Shown here: positions 8,949 to 17,080 of the stretch, one piece after another | Layout: every line of letters begins with the position of its first letter | Numbering within the stretch: the stretch's first letter is position 1 | Source of the DNA: Streptomyces orinoci | Lineage (GTDB): Bacteria; Actinomycetota; Actinomycetes; Streptomycetales; Streptomycetaceae | Length of the DNA stretch: 64,000 bases | Reading direction: 5' to 3' | Assembly (NCBI RefSeq): GCF_003121295.1 | Contig: NZ_PHNC01000013.1 | Span: forward strand, 62,001-126,000 | Notes under the pieces: generated by a model | What the model was told of the DNA's origin: nothing | The model's database searches: none | The model's input: the letters and a program-made list of their open reading frames with translations, nothing else | Made by a program: the position numbers and the translations under genes

Positions 8949-11050
8949 GGCCGCACCGCCTCGGTGGTCTTCTCCAGCCGTACCGCGCAGACCTTGAACT
9001 CCGGCATCTTGGACTGGGGGTCAAGGGCGGGGTTGGTCAGCGAGTTGGCCCGGCCGGGCCCGGCCCAGTGGAAGGGCATAAAGACGGTGTCGGAGCGGAT
9101 GCCCGGGGTGATCCTGGCGGGGGCCACGGCCCGGCCGCGCCGGCTGACCACCGCCAGCACCTCCCCTTCTTCTACCTCGAGTTGGCGGGCCAGCCGGGGG
9201 TGGAGTTCGACGAAGGGTCCGGGGGCGGCGGTGTTGAGCTCGGCCACCCGCCGGGTCTGGGCGCCGCTCTGGTACTGGGCGGTGACCCGGCCGGTGGTCA
9301 GATGCAGCGGATAGTCGGCGTCGGTGGGCTCGGCGGGCGGCCGGTGGCTGACCCCGGCGAAGCGGGCCCGGCCGTCGGGGGTGGCGAAGCGGTCCAGGAA
9401 CAGCCGGGGGGTGCCGGGGTGGGCGGCGTCGGGGCAGGGCCAGAAGACGCCCTGCTCGGCGCGGATCCGGTCGTAGTCGATCCCTGCATAGTCGGCCGGG
9501 CCGCCCGCCGAGGCACGTCCCAGCTCCTCGAAGACCTCGGCCGGTTCTTCGGAGAAGCCCCGCCGGACGCCCAGCCGGGCGGCCAGTTCCCTGAGGATGT
9601 ACAGATCGGTGCGCACGCCCTCGGGCGGGGCCAGGGCCGCCTCACGGAGGATCACCCTGCCCTCCAGATTGGTCAGGGTGCCGGTCTCCTCGGCCCACTG
9701 GGCGCAGGGCAGCACCACATCGGCCAGCGCGGCGGTCTCGGAGAGCACCACATCGCTGACGGCCAGGAAGTCCAGCGCGCCCAGGCGCTCGGTGATATGG
9801 GCGGCGCGGGGTGCGGAGACCACCGGGTTGGAGCCCATCACCAGCAGGGCGCGTATGCCGTCGGCGGTGCCGGCGCCGTCGAGCATCTCATAGGCGGACA
9901 GGCCCGGTCCGGGCAGGGAGCGGGGGTCCACTCCCCATACTTCCGCCACCCGGGCGCGGGCCCGGGGGTCGGTGAGCGAGCGGTAGCCGGGCAACTGGTC
10001 GGCCTTCTGGCCGTGTTCACGGCCGCCCTGGCCATTGCCCTGGCCGGTGAGACAGCCATAGCCGCTGCCCGGCCGTCCGGCCTTGCCGGTGGCCAGGCAG
10101 AGGTTGATCCAGGCGCGGACGGTGTCGGTGCCCTTGCTGTGCTGTTCGCTGCCGCGGGCGGTGAGCACCATTCCGGCGGGGGCGGCGGCGAAGGCCCGGG
10201 CGGCCTGCCGCAGTTGGGGCACCGGCACTCCGGTGATCTCCTCCACCCGCTCCGGCCAGTGCGCCATGGCCGCGGCCCGGGCCTGCTGGAAGCCGGTGGT
10301 GCGGGTGTCGATGAACTCCCGGTCCACCAGCCCTTCGGCGATCACGATATGCAACAGGCCCAGGGCGAGCGCCAGATCGGTGCCCGGCACCGGGCGCAGA
10401 TGCAGATCGGCCTGGTCGGCGGTGCGGGTGCGGCGCGGGTCCACCACGATCAGCCGGCCGCCGTTCTCCCGCATACGGGTGAAGTAGCGCAGCGCGGGCG
10501 GCATGGTCTCGGCCGGATTGCCGCCGGCCAGGATCACACAGCCGGTGGTGGCGATGTCCGCCAGCGGGAAGGGCAGTCCCCGGTCGAGGCCGAAGGCGGC
10601 CCGGTGGGCGGTGGCCGCCGCCGACATACAGAACCGCCCGTTGTAGTCGATATTGGGGGTGCGCAGCACGGCGCGGGCGAACTTGCCCAGCAGATAGGCC
10701 TTTTCATTGGTCAGTCCCCCGCCGCCGAACACTCCATTGGCGGCCGGGCCGTGGCGGGCGGCGGTCTCCCGCAGGCCGTCCGCCACCCGGTCCAGGGCCC
10801 GTTCCCAGGAGGTCTCCACCAGCTCCCCGCCGCGCCTCGGGCGGATCAGCGGCGCGGTCAGCCGGGCGGAGCGGGCCAGTACGGCGGCGGCCGTGCGGCC
10901 CTTTCCGCACAGTGCCCCCTCGTTGACTGGGAACGAGGGGCGGGCGCCGACCTCCACCGGGGGCGCGCCGGGGACGGCATCGGCCACCGGGTGCAGCCGC
11001 ATACCGCACTGCAGTGCGCAGTACGGACAGTGAGTGTCGGTCGCGTTCAT
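8945..11050 (-). CDS. nasA: Assimilatory nitrate reductase catalytic subunit (molybdopterin oxidoreductase)
   Basis: 701 residues from the ATG at 11050. The N-terminal [4Fe-4S] ligands are C8, C11, C15 and C48 (CPYCALQCGM ... GALCGKG). The Mo-coordinating Cys is C141 in NGRFCMS. The molybdopterin-binding core includes GGNPAETMP, ARGSEQHSKGTD and GKAGRPGSGYG, and the C-terminal MGD-binding domain carries LTTGRVTAQYQSG. It reduces nitrate to nitrite in the cytoplasm. It lacks the C-terminal BFD Fe-S extension seen in some NasA/NarB proteins. First gene of the operon; a longer upstream frame adds only arginine-rich non-family sequence, so the MNATDTHCPYC start was chosen. Confidence 0.95.
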   Translation of the reverse strand: MNATDTHCPYCALQCGMRLHPVADAVPGAPPVEVGARPSFPVNEGALCGKGRTAAAVLARSARLTAPLIRPRRGGELVETSWERALDRVADGLRETAARHGPAANGVFGGGGLTNEKAYLLGKFARAVLRTPNIDYNGRFCMSAAATAHRAAFGLDRGLPFPLADIATTGCVILAGGNPAETMPPALRYFTRMRENGGRLIVVDPRRTRTADQADLHLRPVPGTDLALALGLLHIVIAEGLVDREFIDTRTTGFQQARAAAMAHWPERVEEITGVPVPQLRQAARAFAAAPAGMVLTARGSEQHSKGTDTVRAWINLCLATGKAGRPGSGYGCLTGQGNGQGGREHGQKADQLPGYRSLTDPRARARVAEVWGVDPRSLPGPGLSAYEMLDGAGTADGIRALLVMGSNPVVSAPRAAHITERLGALDFLAVSDVVLSETAALADVVLPCAQWAEETGTLTNLEGRVILREAALAPPEGVRTDLYILRELAARLGVRRGFSEEPAEVFEELGRASAGGPADYAGIDYDRIRAEQGVFWPCPDAAHPGTPRLFLDRFATPDGRARFAGVSHRPPAEPTDADYPLHLTTGRVTAQYQSGAQTRRVAELNTAAPGPFVELHPRLARQLEVEEGEVLAVVSRRGRAVAPARITPGIRSDTVFMPFHWAGPGRANSLTNPALDPQSKMPEFKVCAVRLEKTTEAVRP

Positions 11051-11150
11051 GGCCCTCAGTCTGGGTGCCCCCGGTTTCGCCGTCGGGTCGGCTCCGTTGC
11101 GGCCACGGCACGAAACCCTCTCCGGCCGGGGATGGCGGGGTGATGTCCCG

Positions 11151-11166
11151 GTTACTGATCCGTAAC
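11151..11166. promoter_or_regulatory. GlnR-type nitrogen-control box between nasA and nnaR
   Basis: GTTAC (11151-11155), six bases, then GTAAC (11162-11166): the gTnAc-n6-GtnAc half-site spacing of actinobacterial GlnR operators. It sits about 100 bp from the nasA start and about 75 bp from the nnaR start, so it could serve both directions. A further GTCAC lies at 11178-11182. GlnR activates nitrate-assimilation genes under nitrogen limitation in Streptomyces; the match here is by motif only. Confidence 0.7.
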
Positions 11167-11241
11167 AAGCTCTGGCCGTCACTGACCTGGCGCTGACATG
11201 GGCGCAACGCCCCGGCAACACGGCCGGGAGAGCCTGCCGTT

Positions 11242-12366
11242 ATGCACGATTCCCCCCACCAGGCCCGGTCGCTGACCGGGTTCACCGTCGCGGTGACCGC
11301 GGACCGCCGCCGCGAGGAGATGACGGCCCTGCTGGAACGGCGGGGCGCCGAGGTGCTCCAGGCCCCGGCCCTGCGGATGCTGCCGCTGGGCGATGACACC
11401 GCGCTGCGCCGGGCCACCGAGAGCTGTCTGGCCGCACCCCTGGACTATGTGATCGCCACCACGGGGGTGGGCTGGCGCGGCTGGATGAGCGCCGCCGAGG
11501 GCTGGGGGGCGGCGGAGGCACTGCTGGCCGTCTGCCGCTCGGCCACCGTGGTCAGCCGGGGCCCCAAGGCCACCGGCGCGGTACGGGCCAGCGGCCTGGC
11601 GGAGTCCTTCTCCCCCGCCACCGAGGCCACCGCCGAACTGCTCTCCTGGCTGCTCACCCGGGACCTGCGCGGCCGCCGGGTGGCGGTGCAGGAACACGGG
11701 GCGCCGCTGGAGGGGCTGGTGGCCGCGCTACGCGAGCGCGGCGCCCAGGTGGTGGAGGTGCCGGTCTACCGGTGGGCGCCGCCGGAGGACCCGCAGGCGC
11801 TGGAGCGCCTGGTCCGGGCGACGGTCCGCCGCGAGGTGCACGCCCTCACCTTCACCAGCGCCCCGGCCGCGGTGGCCGTCCTGGAGGCCGCCGCCGCCAT
11901 CGGCTGCCGGGAGCGGCTGCTGCGGGCGGCCCGTGCCGAGGTGCCGGTCTGCTGTGTCGGCCCGCTGTGCGCCCAGCCCTGGCGGGAGGCCGGAGTGGCG
12001 GTGCACTGTCCCGAGCGGGGCCGGCTGGGCTCTCTGGTCCGCGCCGTGGAGCAGGTGCTCTCCCGGCATGGCCGCCATGAACTGCTGCCCGTTCCGGGCG
12101 AGTTGGTGCTCCAGGGCCATGCCCTGCTGCGCCGGGGCGGTCCGGTGGCGCTGTCCCCGCAGCAGGCCGGGGTGCTGCGGGCGCTGGCCGAGCGGCCCGG
12201 CCGGGTGCTCAGCCGGGCCGAACTGCTGCGCAGTGCCTGGCCGGAGGGCGGGGCCGACGGGCATGCGGTGGAGGTGTCCATTGCCCGGCTGCGCAAGGCG
12301 CTGGGCCCGCAGGCCGGGCTGATCCGTACGGTGCCCAAGCGCGGCTACTGTCTGGCGGGCCGGTGA
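11242..12366 (+). CDS. nnaR: NnaR-type regulator: uroporphyrinogen-III synthase-like domain plus winged-helix DNA-binding domain
   Basis: 374 residues. Residues about 10-265 form a HemD (uroporphyrinogen-III synthase) fold with ADRRREEMTALLERRGAEV, YVIATTGVGWRGW and ALTFTSAPAAVAVLE. Residues about 290-374 are an OmpR-type winged helix (LSPQQAGVLRALAERPGRVLSR ... VEVSIARLRKALG ... IRTVPKRGYCLAG). This architecture and divergence from nasA match NnaR, which acts with GlnR to switch on nitrate/nitrite assimilation genes in Streptomyces. Whether the HemD part is catalytic or only a sensor cannot be read. Its stop overlaps the next gene's GTG (12363-12366). Confidence 0.88.
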   Translation: MHDSPHQARSLTGFTVAVTADRRREEMTALLERRGAEVLQAPALRMLPLGDDTALRRATESCLAAPLDYVIATTGVGWRGWMSAAEGWGAAEALLAVCRSATVVSRGPKATGAVRASGLAESFSPATEATAELLSWLLTRDLRGRRVAVQEHGAPLEGLVAALRERGAQVVEVPVYRWAPPEDPQALERLVRATVRREVHALTFTSAPAAVAVLEAAAAIGCRERLLRAARAEVPVCCVGPLCAQPWREAGVAVHCPERGRLGSLVRAVEQVLSRHGRHELLPVPGELVLQGHALLRRGGPVALSPQQAGVLRALAERPGRVLSRAELLRSAWPEGGADGHAVEVSIARLRKALGPQAGLIRTVPKRGYCLAGR

Positions 12367-13106
12367 GCGCCGGGGAGCCGCCGGTGCTGCTGGCGGCTGT
12401 GCATGGCACTCGCGATCCGGCGGGCATGGCGCAACTGCACCGGCTGCTGGGCCTGGTACGCCGACAGCGGCCCCAACTCACGGTGACCCACGGCTGTTTG
12501 GGCCCGGCCGCGCCCACGCTGGCGGAGGCGCTGGCCCGGGCATCCGGTCCGGTGGTCGTGGTGCCGGTGCTGCTCGGGCCGGGCTATCACCTGCGGGTGG
12601 ACATTCCCGGGGTGCTCCGCCGCGCCGGGCGCCCCCATGTCCGTACCGCCCGCGCGCTGGGGCCGGACCCGCTGCTGGCCGAGGCCCTGGCCGGCCGGCT
12701 GCACCAGGCGGGCCTGCGCTCCCCGGACCCGGCGACGGGCGTGGTGCTGGCCGCGGCCGGCTCCACCGACCCGGCGGCCGCCCCGGCCACCCGCCGGCTG
12801 GCCCGGCTGCTCGGCGCCCGTCTGGGCACCCCGGTGAGCACCGCCTTCCTCGGCGGCCCCGCGCCCCGACCCGCCGAGGCGGTCAGCCGGCTGCGCCGGG
12901 CAGGCCGGGAACGGGTGGCGCTCGCGCCCTGTCTGCTGGCCCCCGGCGACTTCGCCCGCCGCGCCGCCGGCTGCGGTGCCGATATCACCGGCGCGCCGCT
13001 GGGCGCTCATCCGGCCGTGGCCCGGCTGATCCTGCGCCGCTATGACGAGGCCCTCGCCTGCCCGGAATCCGGCCGTGGACCCCTCCCTGAATTGATCATT
13101 CGATGA
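12363..13106 (+). CDS. Sirohydrochlorin chelatase, CbiX/SirB family
   Basis: 247 residues, GTG start overlapping the nnaR stop. Tandem chelatase halves are visible: LLAAVHGTRDPAGMAQLHRLL in the first and VLAAAGSTDPAAAPATRRLARLL in the second. The active-site His is in AVHGTRD near residue 14. Members insert iron (or cobalt) into sirohydrochlorin, the last step to siroheme, which is the cofactor of NirB encoded across the divergent promoter. Ferrochelatase rather than cobaltochelatase activity is inferred from this context. Confidence 0.87.
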   Translation: MSAGEPPVLLAAVHGTRDPAGMAQLHRLLGLVRRQRPQLTVTHGCLGPAAPTLAEALARASGPVVVVPVLLGPGYHLRVDIPGVLRRAGRPHVRTARALGPDPLLAEALAGRLHQAGLRSPDPATGVVLAAAGSTDPAAAPATRRLARLLGARLGTPVSTAFLGGPAPRPAEAVSRLRRAGRERVALAPCLLAPGDFARRAAGCGADITGAPLGAHPAVARLILRRYDEALACPESGRGPLPELIIR

Positions 13107-13158
13107 CAACTTCGTGAATTCGCTCGCCGGGCGCCGTCCCGCTTCGTAGCCTTGGCTC

Positions 13159-13344
13159 ATGCCCGCCATCCCCACCGCCCAACAGCCATGCCCTGAGGAG
13201 ATCAACCGCCGTATCCGGGACTTCCTCACCGCGCGCCGGGGGCGGGCCCTGACCCTCACCGAGCGCAGGGTGTACGAGCGGCTGCGCTCCGACTGGCTGG
13301 CCGCCCGGCGGCTGCCCTGGCGCCGCGGGCGGGCCGAACGATGA
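13159..13344 (+). CDS. Small basic hypothetical protein (61 aa)
   Basis: ATG at 13159. The product (PEEINRRIRDFLTARRGRALTLTERRVYERLRSDWLAA...) is amphipathic and helical-looking, with many Arg, and could bind nucleic acid or act as a small partner. It lies 52 bp after the chelatase gene, with a possible TAGCCT -10-like element just upstream, so it may have its own promoter. Family not recognised; coding status rests on codon bias and the clean start. Confidence 0.6.
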   Translation: MPAIPTAQQPCPEEINRRIRDFLTARRGRALTLTERRVYERLRSDWLAARRLPWRRGRAER

Positions 13345-13393
13345 GCAACGGCGAGCGGCCGAAGGGGAGTTGACAGGGCCGCCGTACGCGGCC

Positions 13394-13421
13394 GTGTTCC
13401 ACAGCGCGAAGCGTGGAACAC
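13394..13421. terminator. Inverted repeat between convergent genes
   Basis: GTGTTCCAC (13394-13402) and GTGGAACAC (13413-13421) form a perfect 9-bp stem with a 10-base loop. It lies between the small protein gene (+) and rplY (-), where a bidirectional terminator is expected. There is no U-tract, as is common in these genomes. Confidence 0.5.
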
Positions 13422-13475
13422 CCGCGAACGGCGGCCGTATCAAGGGGGCCAAGCGCCAGGGCCCGGAAGCGGGGG

Positions 13476-14063
13476 CTAGGAAACCGCCGCCTGCTCGCCC
13501 TCGCTCTCCAGGGCGGGCGCCTCCGCCTGGGCCGGGACGACCTGCAGCAGCGCCGTGTCCGCGTCCATCGCCAGGGTGACACCCGAGGGCAGCGGCACAT
13601 CCTTGGCCCGCACCGTGTGCCCGGCGTCCAGGCCCTCCACCGAGATGGTCACCGACTCGGGGATATGGGTGGCCTCGGCCTCCACCTGCAGGGCGTCCTG
13701 CAGGTGCTCCAGGATGTTGCCGCCGGGGGCCAGCGCGCCCTCGGTGTGGACCGGCAGGTCCACGGTGACCCGCTCACCCTTGCGCACGGCCAGGAAGTCG
13801 GTGTGGATCAGGAAGCCCTTCAGCGGGTCACGCTGCACCGCCTTGGGGATGACCAGCTCCCGCTTGCCCTCGATGTCCAGGTTGATCAGGACGTTGGGGG
13901 TCTTCAGGGCCATCATCAGCGCATGGCCGTCCACCGTCACATGCTTGGGCTCGGCGCCATGACTGTAGATCACGCCCGGGACCCGGTTCTCCCGGCGGGT
14001 ACGGCGCGCGGCGCCCTTGCCGAAATCGGTCCGCACGGTGGCGGCCAGCTTAACCTCAGCCAT
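13476..14063 (-). CDS. rplY: 50S ribosomal protein L25 / general stress protein Ctc
   Basis: 195 residues with both parts of the long bacterial L25 (Ctc): the 5S rRNA-binding N-terminal domain (EVKLAATVRTDFGKGAARRTRRENRVPGVIYSHG) and the C-terminal TL5/Ctc beta domain (GERVTVDLPVHTEGALAPGGN ... LPSGVTLAMD). It binds 5S rRNA in the large ribosomal subunit. It stands alone here; genes often found beside rplY in actinobacteria (prs, pth) are not in the window, so this could be a moved or second copy. The ATG start is set by the conserved MAEVKL N-terminus. Confidence 0.95.
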   Translation of the reverse strand: MAEVKLAATVRTDFGKGAARRTRRENRVPGVIYSHGAEPKHVTVDGHALMMALKTPNVLINLDIEGKRELVIPKAVQRDPLKGFLIHTDFLAVRKGERVTVDLPVHTEGALAPGGNILEHLQDALQVEAEATHIPESVTISVEGLDAGHTVRAKDVPLPSGVTLAMDADTALLQVVPAQAEAPALESEGEQAAVS

Positions 14064-14176
14064 TCCTGCTCTCCTCAGTACTGCTCGTGGGGCACGATTG
14101 GACGGCCGTCAGCCTAACCACTGACTCCGTTTGGGTACCAATGCCCAGCGAAGCCGGGAGGTATTGATCATGTGTG

Positions 14177-15001
14177 CTACCGGACCACGGGCCAGGCCTT
14201 GATCTCGTACCAGTCGCCATAGGTCTGCCATCGCAGCGGCGGCCGGAGGTCGAAGTTGCCCTGCTCCAGGAAGACCCGCTGCTCGGTGTCCACCCTGCTG
14301 GTCTCCCCGTGCACCGTCTCGTTCTTGATGGCGGTCCGGCGGGCGTCCAGGAAGGCGCTGAGGTAGGCGCGTTCATCACCGCACCGGTTGGAGCACTTGG
14401 CCTTCTTCATGGCGGTGGCGCGGATGGCGCGCAGCCCATTGCGGTCATTGCCGTTGCCGTGCATCACCACGGCGTCGAAGTAGATGAACTGGCCCAGCGG
14501 ACGCAGCCCGTCCGCCTTGGCCATCCGCACCGCCGGGTCGAAGTAGACCCGGTCGCGCTCCTCTTCCTGGGCGGCCTGGAACTCCCGGTCCTTTGCCGCC
14601 TGTTTCCAGGCGCGGACGAAGGGCTCGCCCAGCCCCTCATGGGAGGCGGTGCCATTGACCTTGCGCAGGGCGGGCAGGAAGGGGGCCAGGGGGTTGACGG
14701 GCTTGCGGCGGGTGTAACGGTCCACCACCTCCAGCATGTCCCCGGTGCCGGAGCAGAAGCCGATGATGCCTCCGGTGTAGCCCTGGCCGTCCCCGATGTC
14801 CTTGATGAACTGGTACTGGCTGCGCCAGTCCAGGGTGGAGTTCTCGGCGCTGGCCACCAGTTCCATGGCCACTTCCTTCAGCCGTGGTTCGTCCAGGCCG
14901 GCCGGCGGCGGCTGTGCGGCGGCGGGCGAGGGGTGGTACGCGGCGAGGGTGATGACGGCGAAGGCGACGGCGGTGTGTCTCAGCGCCCGGCGGATGTCCA
15001 T
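14177..15001 (-). CDS. csn: Secreted chitosanase, glycoside hydrolase family 46
   Basis: 274 residues with a signal peptide (MDIRRALRHTAVAFAVITLAA... AAAQ, cleavage near residue 30). The mature part closely follows the Streptomyces GH46 pattern: the general acid Glu is E53 in SAENSTLDW and the base Asp is D71 in KDIGDGQGYTGGIIGF; later blocks ERDRVYFDPAV, QFIYFDAVVMHG and SRVDTEQRVFL are family landmarks. It endo-hydrolyses chitosan outside the cell. Two extra Cys (KCSNRCGDE) may form a disulphide loop. The adjacent LuxR-type gene lies immediately upstream in the same reading direction of transcription, with 89 bp between them. Confidence 0.96.
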   Translation of the reverse strand: MDIRRALRHTAVAFAVITLAAYHPSPAAAQPPPAGLDEPRLKEVAMELVASAENSTLDWRSQYQFIKDIGDGQGYTGGIIGFCSGTGDMLEVVDRYTRRKPVNPLAPFLPALRKVNGTASHEGLGEPFVRAWKQAAKDREFQAAQEEERDRVYFDPAVRMAKADGLRPLGQFIYFDAVVMHGNGNDRNGLRAIRATAMKKAKCSNRCGDERAYLSAFLDARRTAIKNETVHGETSRVDTEQRVFLEQGNFDLRPPLRWQTYGDWYEIKAWPVVR

Positions 15002-15090
15002 GGGTCACTCCGGTCTTCCCTGTGCACCCCCCAAGGTCTGGGCCGCCGTCATAACACGAAAAAAGCCTTGATTTAGGGACAACACACGGT

Positions 15091-16095
15091 TCAGAGCAGT
15101 CCGGCGCGGGCGGCCTGGATGCCCGCCTGGAAGCGGGTACGGGCGCCCAGCGAGTCCATCAGCTCCCGCACCCGGCGCTGCACGGTGCGGGGCGAGACCC
15201 CCAGTTGGCGGGCGATGCTGTCATCGGTGAAGCCGGCGCAGAGCAGGGTGAGCAGTTCGGTGTGCCGGCTGCCGGGGGTGCACTCCGCGGCCCGGGGGCC
15301 GGGGATCCGTACGGCCCGGTTCCAGTACGCCTCGAAGGTGCCGGCCAGCGCGTCCAGCAGCGAGGAGGCCCGTACCAGCATGGCGCCATGCAGTTCGGAG
15401 CCGGTGCACAGCGGCAGCATGGCCCAGCTGTCGTCCACCACGGCCAGTTTGCAGGGGAGTTCGGGCAGCACCCGGGCCTGTTCCCCGGCACCGGTGAACT
15501 CGCGGATCTCCGCCAGCCGTCCGGGGGCGCTGACCGATCCGGCCTCATAGACCACCCGGACGCGGACCCCGCGGTCCAGCAGTCCCAGCTCCAACCCGGG
15601 GTCGGCGCGCACCAGATGGGGCGGCTTGTCGAAGAGCAGCACCCGGTGCCGGGCACCGGCCAGCATCCGCCGCCAGTGCCCGGCGATGACCGCCGGGCCG
15701 GTGACCACCTCCACCAGTTCGGCGGCGGCCGGCCGCCGGGCGGTGCGGTGCGTACGCATCAACTCGCCGATCCGGCCCCGCAGTCGGCACAGCTCGGCCT
15801 CCCGGCGCAGCAGCAGTGCCTGGACCGCCAGATCGGGGGCGATGGCCGCCCAGCGCGCGGGCGGCTCCGCCAGCCGGTGGAGCAGTCCCCGGCCGGTGAG
15901 GGAACGCAGCAGTTCCCCGGCGCGCTCGGCGGGCAGGGCCAGTTCGGCGGCCACGGCGGCGACGGTGCTCTCCGGGGCGGCCAACACGCTCAGATAGGCG
16001 GCCTCCTCGGCCTCCGGGACGCCGAGGGCTTCCAGGAGCCCGGTGGGGCGGGGGTCACGGGGAGCCACCTCGCCATCATGACATGTTCCCGCCAT
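15091..16095 (-). CDS. LuxR-type transcriptional regulator with TrmB-like N-terminal region
   Basis: 334 residues from the ATG at 16095 (a GTG 24 bp further in is an alternative). The N-terminus has a winged-helix-like stretch (AAYLSVLAAPESTVAAVAAEL ... LLRSLTGRGLLHRL), the middle a phospholipase-D-like/TrmB effector-type region (HRVLLFDKPPHLVR ... VRVRVVYEAGSV), and the last 60 residues a LuxR/FixJ helix-turn-helix (LLTLLCAGFTDDSIARQLGVSPRTVQRRVRELMDSLG). This domain mix is common in Streptomyces one-component regulators. It is divergent to the G1 peptidase gene and upstream of the chitosanase, either of which it might regulate; no target is proven. Confidence 0.85.
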   Translation of the reverse strand: MAGTCHDGEVAPRDPRPTGLLEALGVPEAEEAAYLSVLAAPESTVAAVAAELALPAERAGELLRSLTGRGLLHRLAEPPARWAAIAPDLAVQALLLRREAELCRLRGRIGELMRTHRTARRPAAAELVEVVTGPAVIAGHWRRMLAGARHRVLLFDKPPHLVRADPGLELGLLDRGVRVRVVYEAGSVSAPGRLAEIREFTGAGEQARVLPELPCKLAVVDDSWAMLPLCTGSELHGAMLVRASSLLDALAGTFEAYWNRAVRIPGPRAAECTPGSRHTELLTLLCAGFTDDSIARQLGVSPRTVQRRVRELMDSLGARTRFQAGIQAARAGLL

Positions 16096-16198
16096 ATCGG
16101 GTTCCGGCCGTGCGCGGCCCATTGAGGGCCCTTGGCGGCGGGCCGACCATGAGCCCCGGTCGATCGGCCACCACCCCCCACACCAAGGAGCGTGCCCC

Positions 16199-16978
16199 AT
16201 GGGCATATCCGGCCGCCTTCCGCGGCACATCGGCAGATCCCTTGTCAGACCCATCGGCGGCTCCAGAACCGCCCGCGCCACCGCCACCGCGCTCCTGCTG
16301 GCCGGGGCGCTGGCGCCGATAGGCGCCGGCACCGCGAGCGCGCACACCTTCGGCCCGCACTCGGCCGGCATCAAGGACAGCAACTGGGGCGGCTATGTGG
16401 CCCAGGGTTCCTTCTCCAAGGTCACCGGCTCCTGGGTCGAACCCCATGCCACCTGCAATTCGAGCAATGACCTCTTCGCCCCGTGGGTGGGGCTGGACGG
16501 CTATGGCTCACAGACCGTGGAGCAGACCGGTGTGCAGACCGACTGCTCCAGCGGCAGCCCGGTGCTCTCCGCCTGGTACGAGATGTATCCGGCCGCGCCG
16601 GTGTACTGGAACGACCCGGTCTCGGAGGGCGATCACTTCACCGCCTCCGTGGTCTCCCAGGGCAATGGCGCCTACACCCTGACCCTCACCGATGACACCC
16701 AGGGCTGGACGGAGACCACCGAGCAGTCCCTCGACGGCCGGAACGCCAGCGTCGAGGCGGTCATCGAGTCCCCGACCCAGAGCTATCCCTCCTTCGACCG
16801 GCTGGACTTCTCCAATGTCACGGTGGACGGGCAGCCCCTGGACGCGGTCGGCCCGCAGCCGCTGACCAGCGGCGGCTACTCCCCAGGAGCGCTGCAGGGC
16901 GGTTCCTTCACCATGACGCCGGGCGGCCCGCAGCCCCACACACCGCACAACGCCAGGCCGCCAAGGGTCCGTTCCTGA
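16199..16978 (+). CDS. Secreted glutamic endopeptidase, peptidase family G1 (eqolisin-like)
   Basis: 259 residues with a long signal peptide (Tat- or Sec-type, GGSRTARATATALLLAGALAPIGAGTASA, cleavage near residue 48). The mature domain has the G1 signature blocks SNWGGYVAQG, VTGSWVEP, FAPWVGLDGYGSQTVEQTGVQTDC, YEMYPAAPVYW and VEAVIESPT. In this family the catalytic dyad is Gln plus Glu; the Glu is expected in the VEAVIESP block. Activity is typically at acid pH, outside the cell. A peptidase inhibitor gene follows 102 bp downstream on the same strand. Confidence 0.88.
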   Translation: MGISGRLPRHIGRSLVRPIGGSRTARATATALLLAGALAPIGAGTASAHTFGPHSAGIKDSNWGGYVAQGSFSKVTGSWVEPHATCNSSNDLFAPWVGLDGYGSQTVEQTGVQTDCSSGSPVLSAWYEMYPAAPVYWNDPVSEGDHFTASVVSQGNGAYTLTLTDDTQGWTETTEQSLDGRNASVEAVIESPTQSYPSFDRLDFSNVTVDGQPLDAVGPQPLTSGGYSPGALQGGSFTMTPGGPQPHTPHNARPPRVRS

Positions 16979-17080
16979 CCGGCGGACGACGTTAGCCGGG
17001 CGGATGGCCGGGGTAGGGAGCGCGAGGTTGATCTTGACCGTGCTCCCCCGAGGGGCACCCCACCACCAAAGGAGTCATCC

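Noticed and set aside
11178..11200. A second complete GlnR box after GTCAC
   Set aside because: The following half-site at the n6 position (GGCGC) does not fit the consensus; only the single GTCAC is noted.
15002..15090. Chitosanase operator of the CsnR type
   Set aside because: No convincing inverted repeat could be recognised in the leader of the chitosanase gene.
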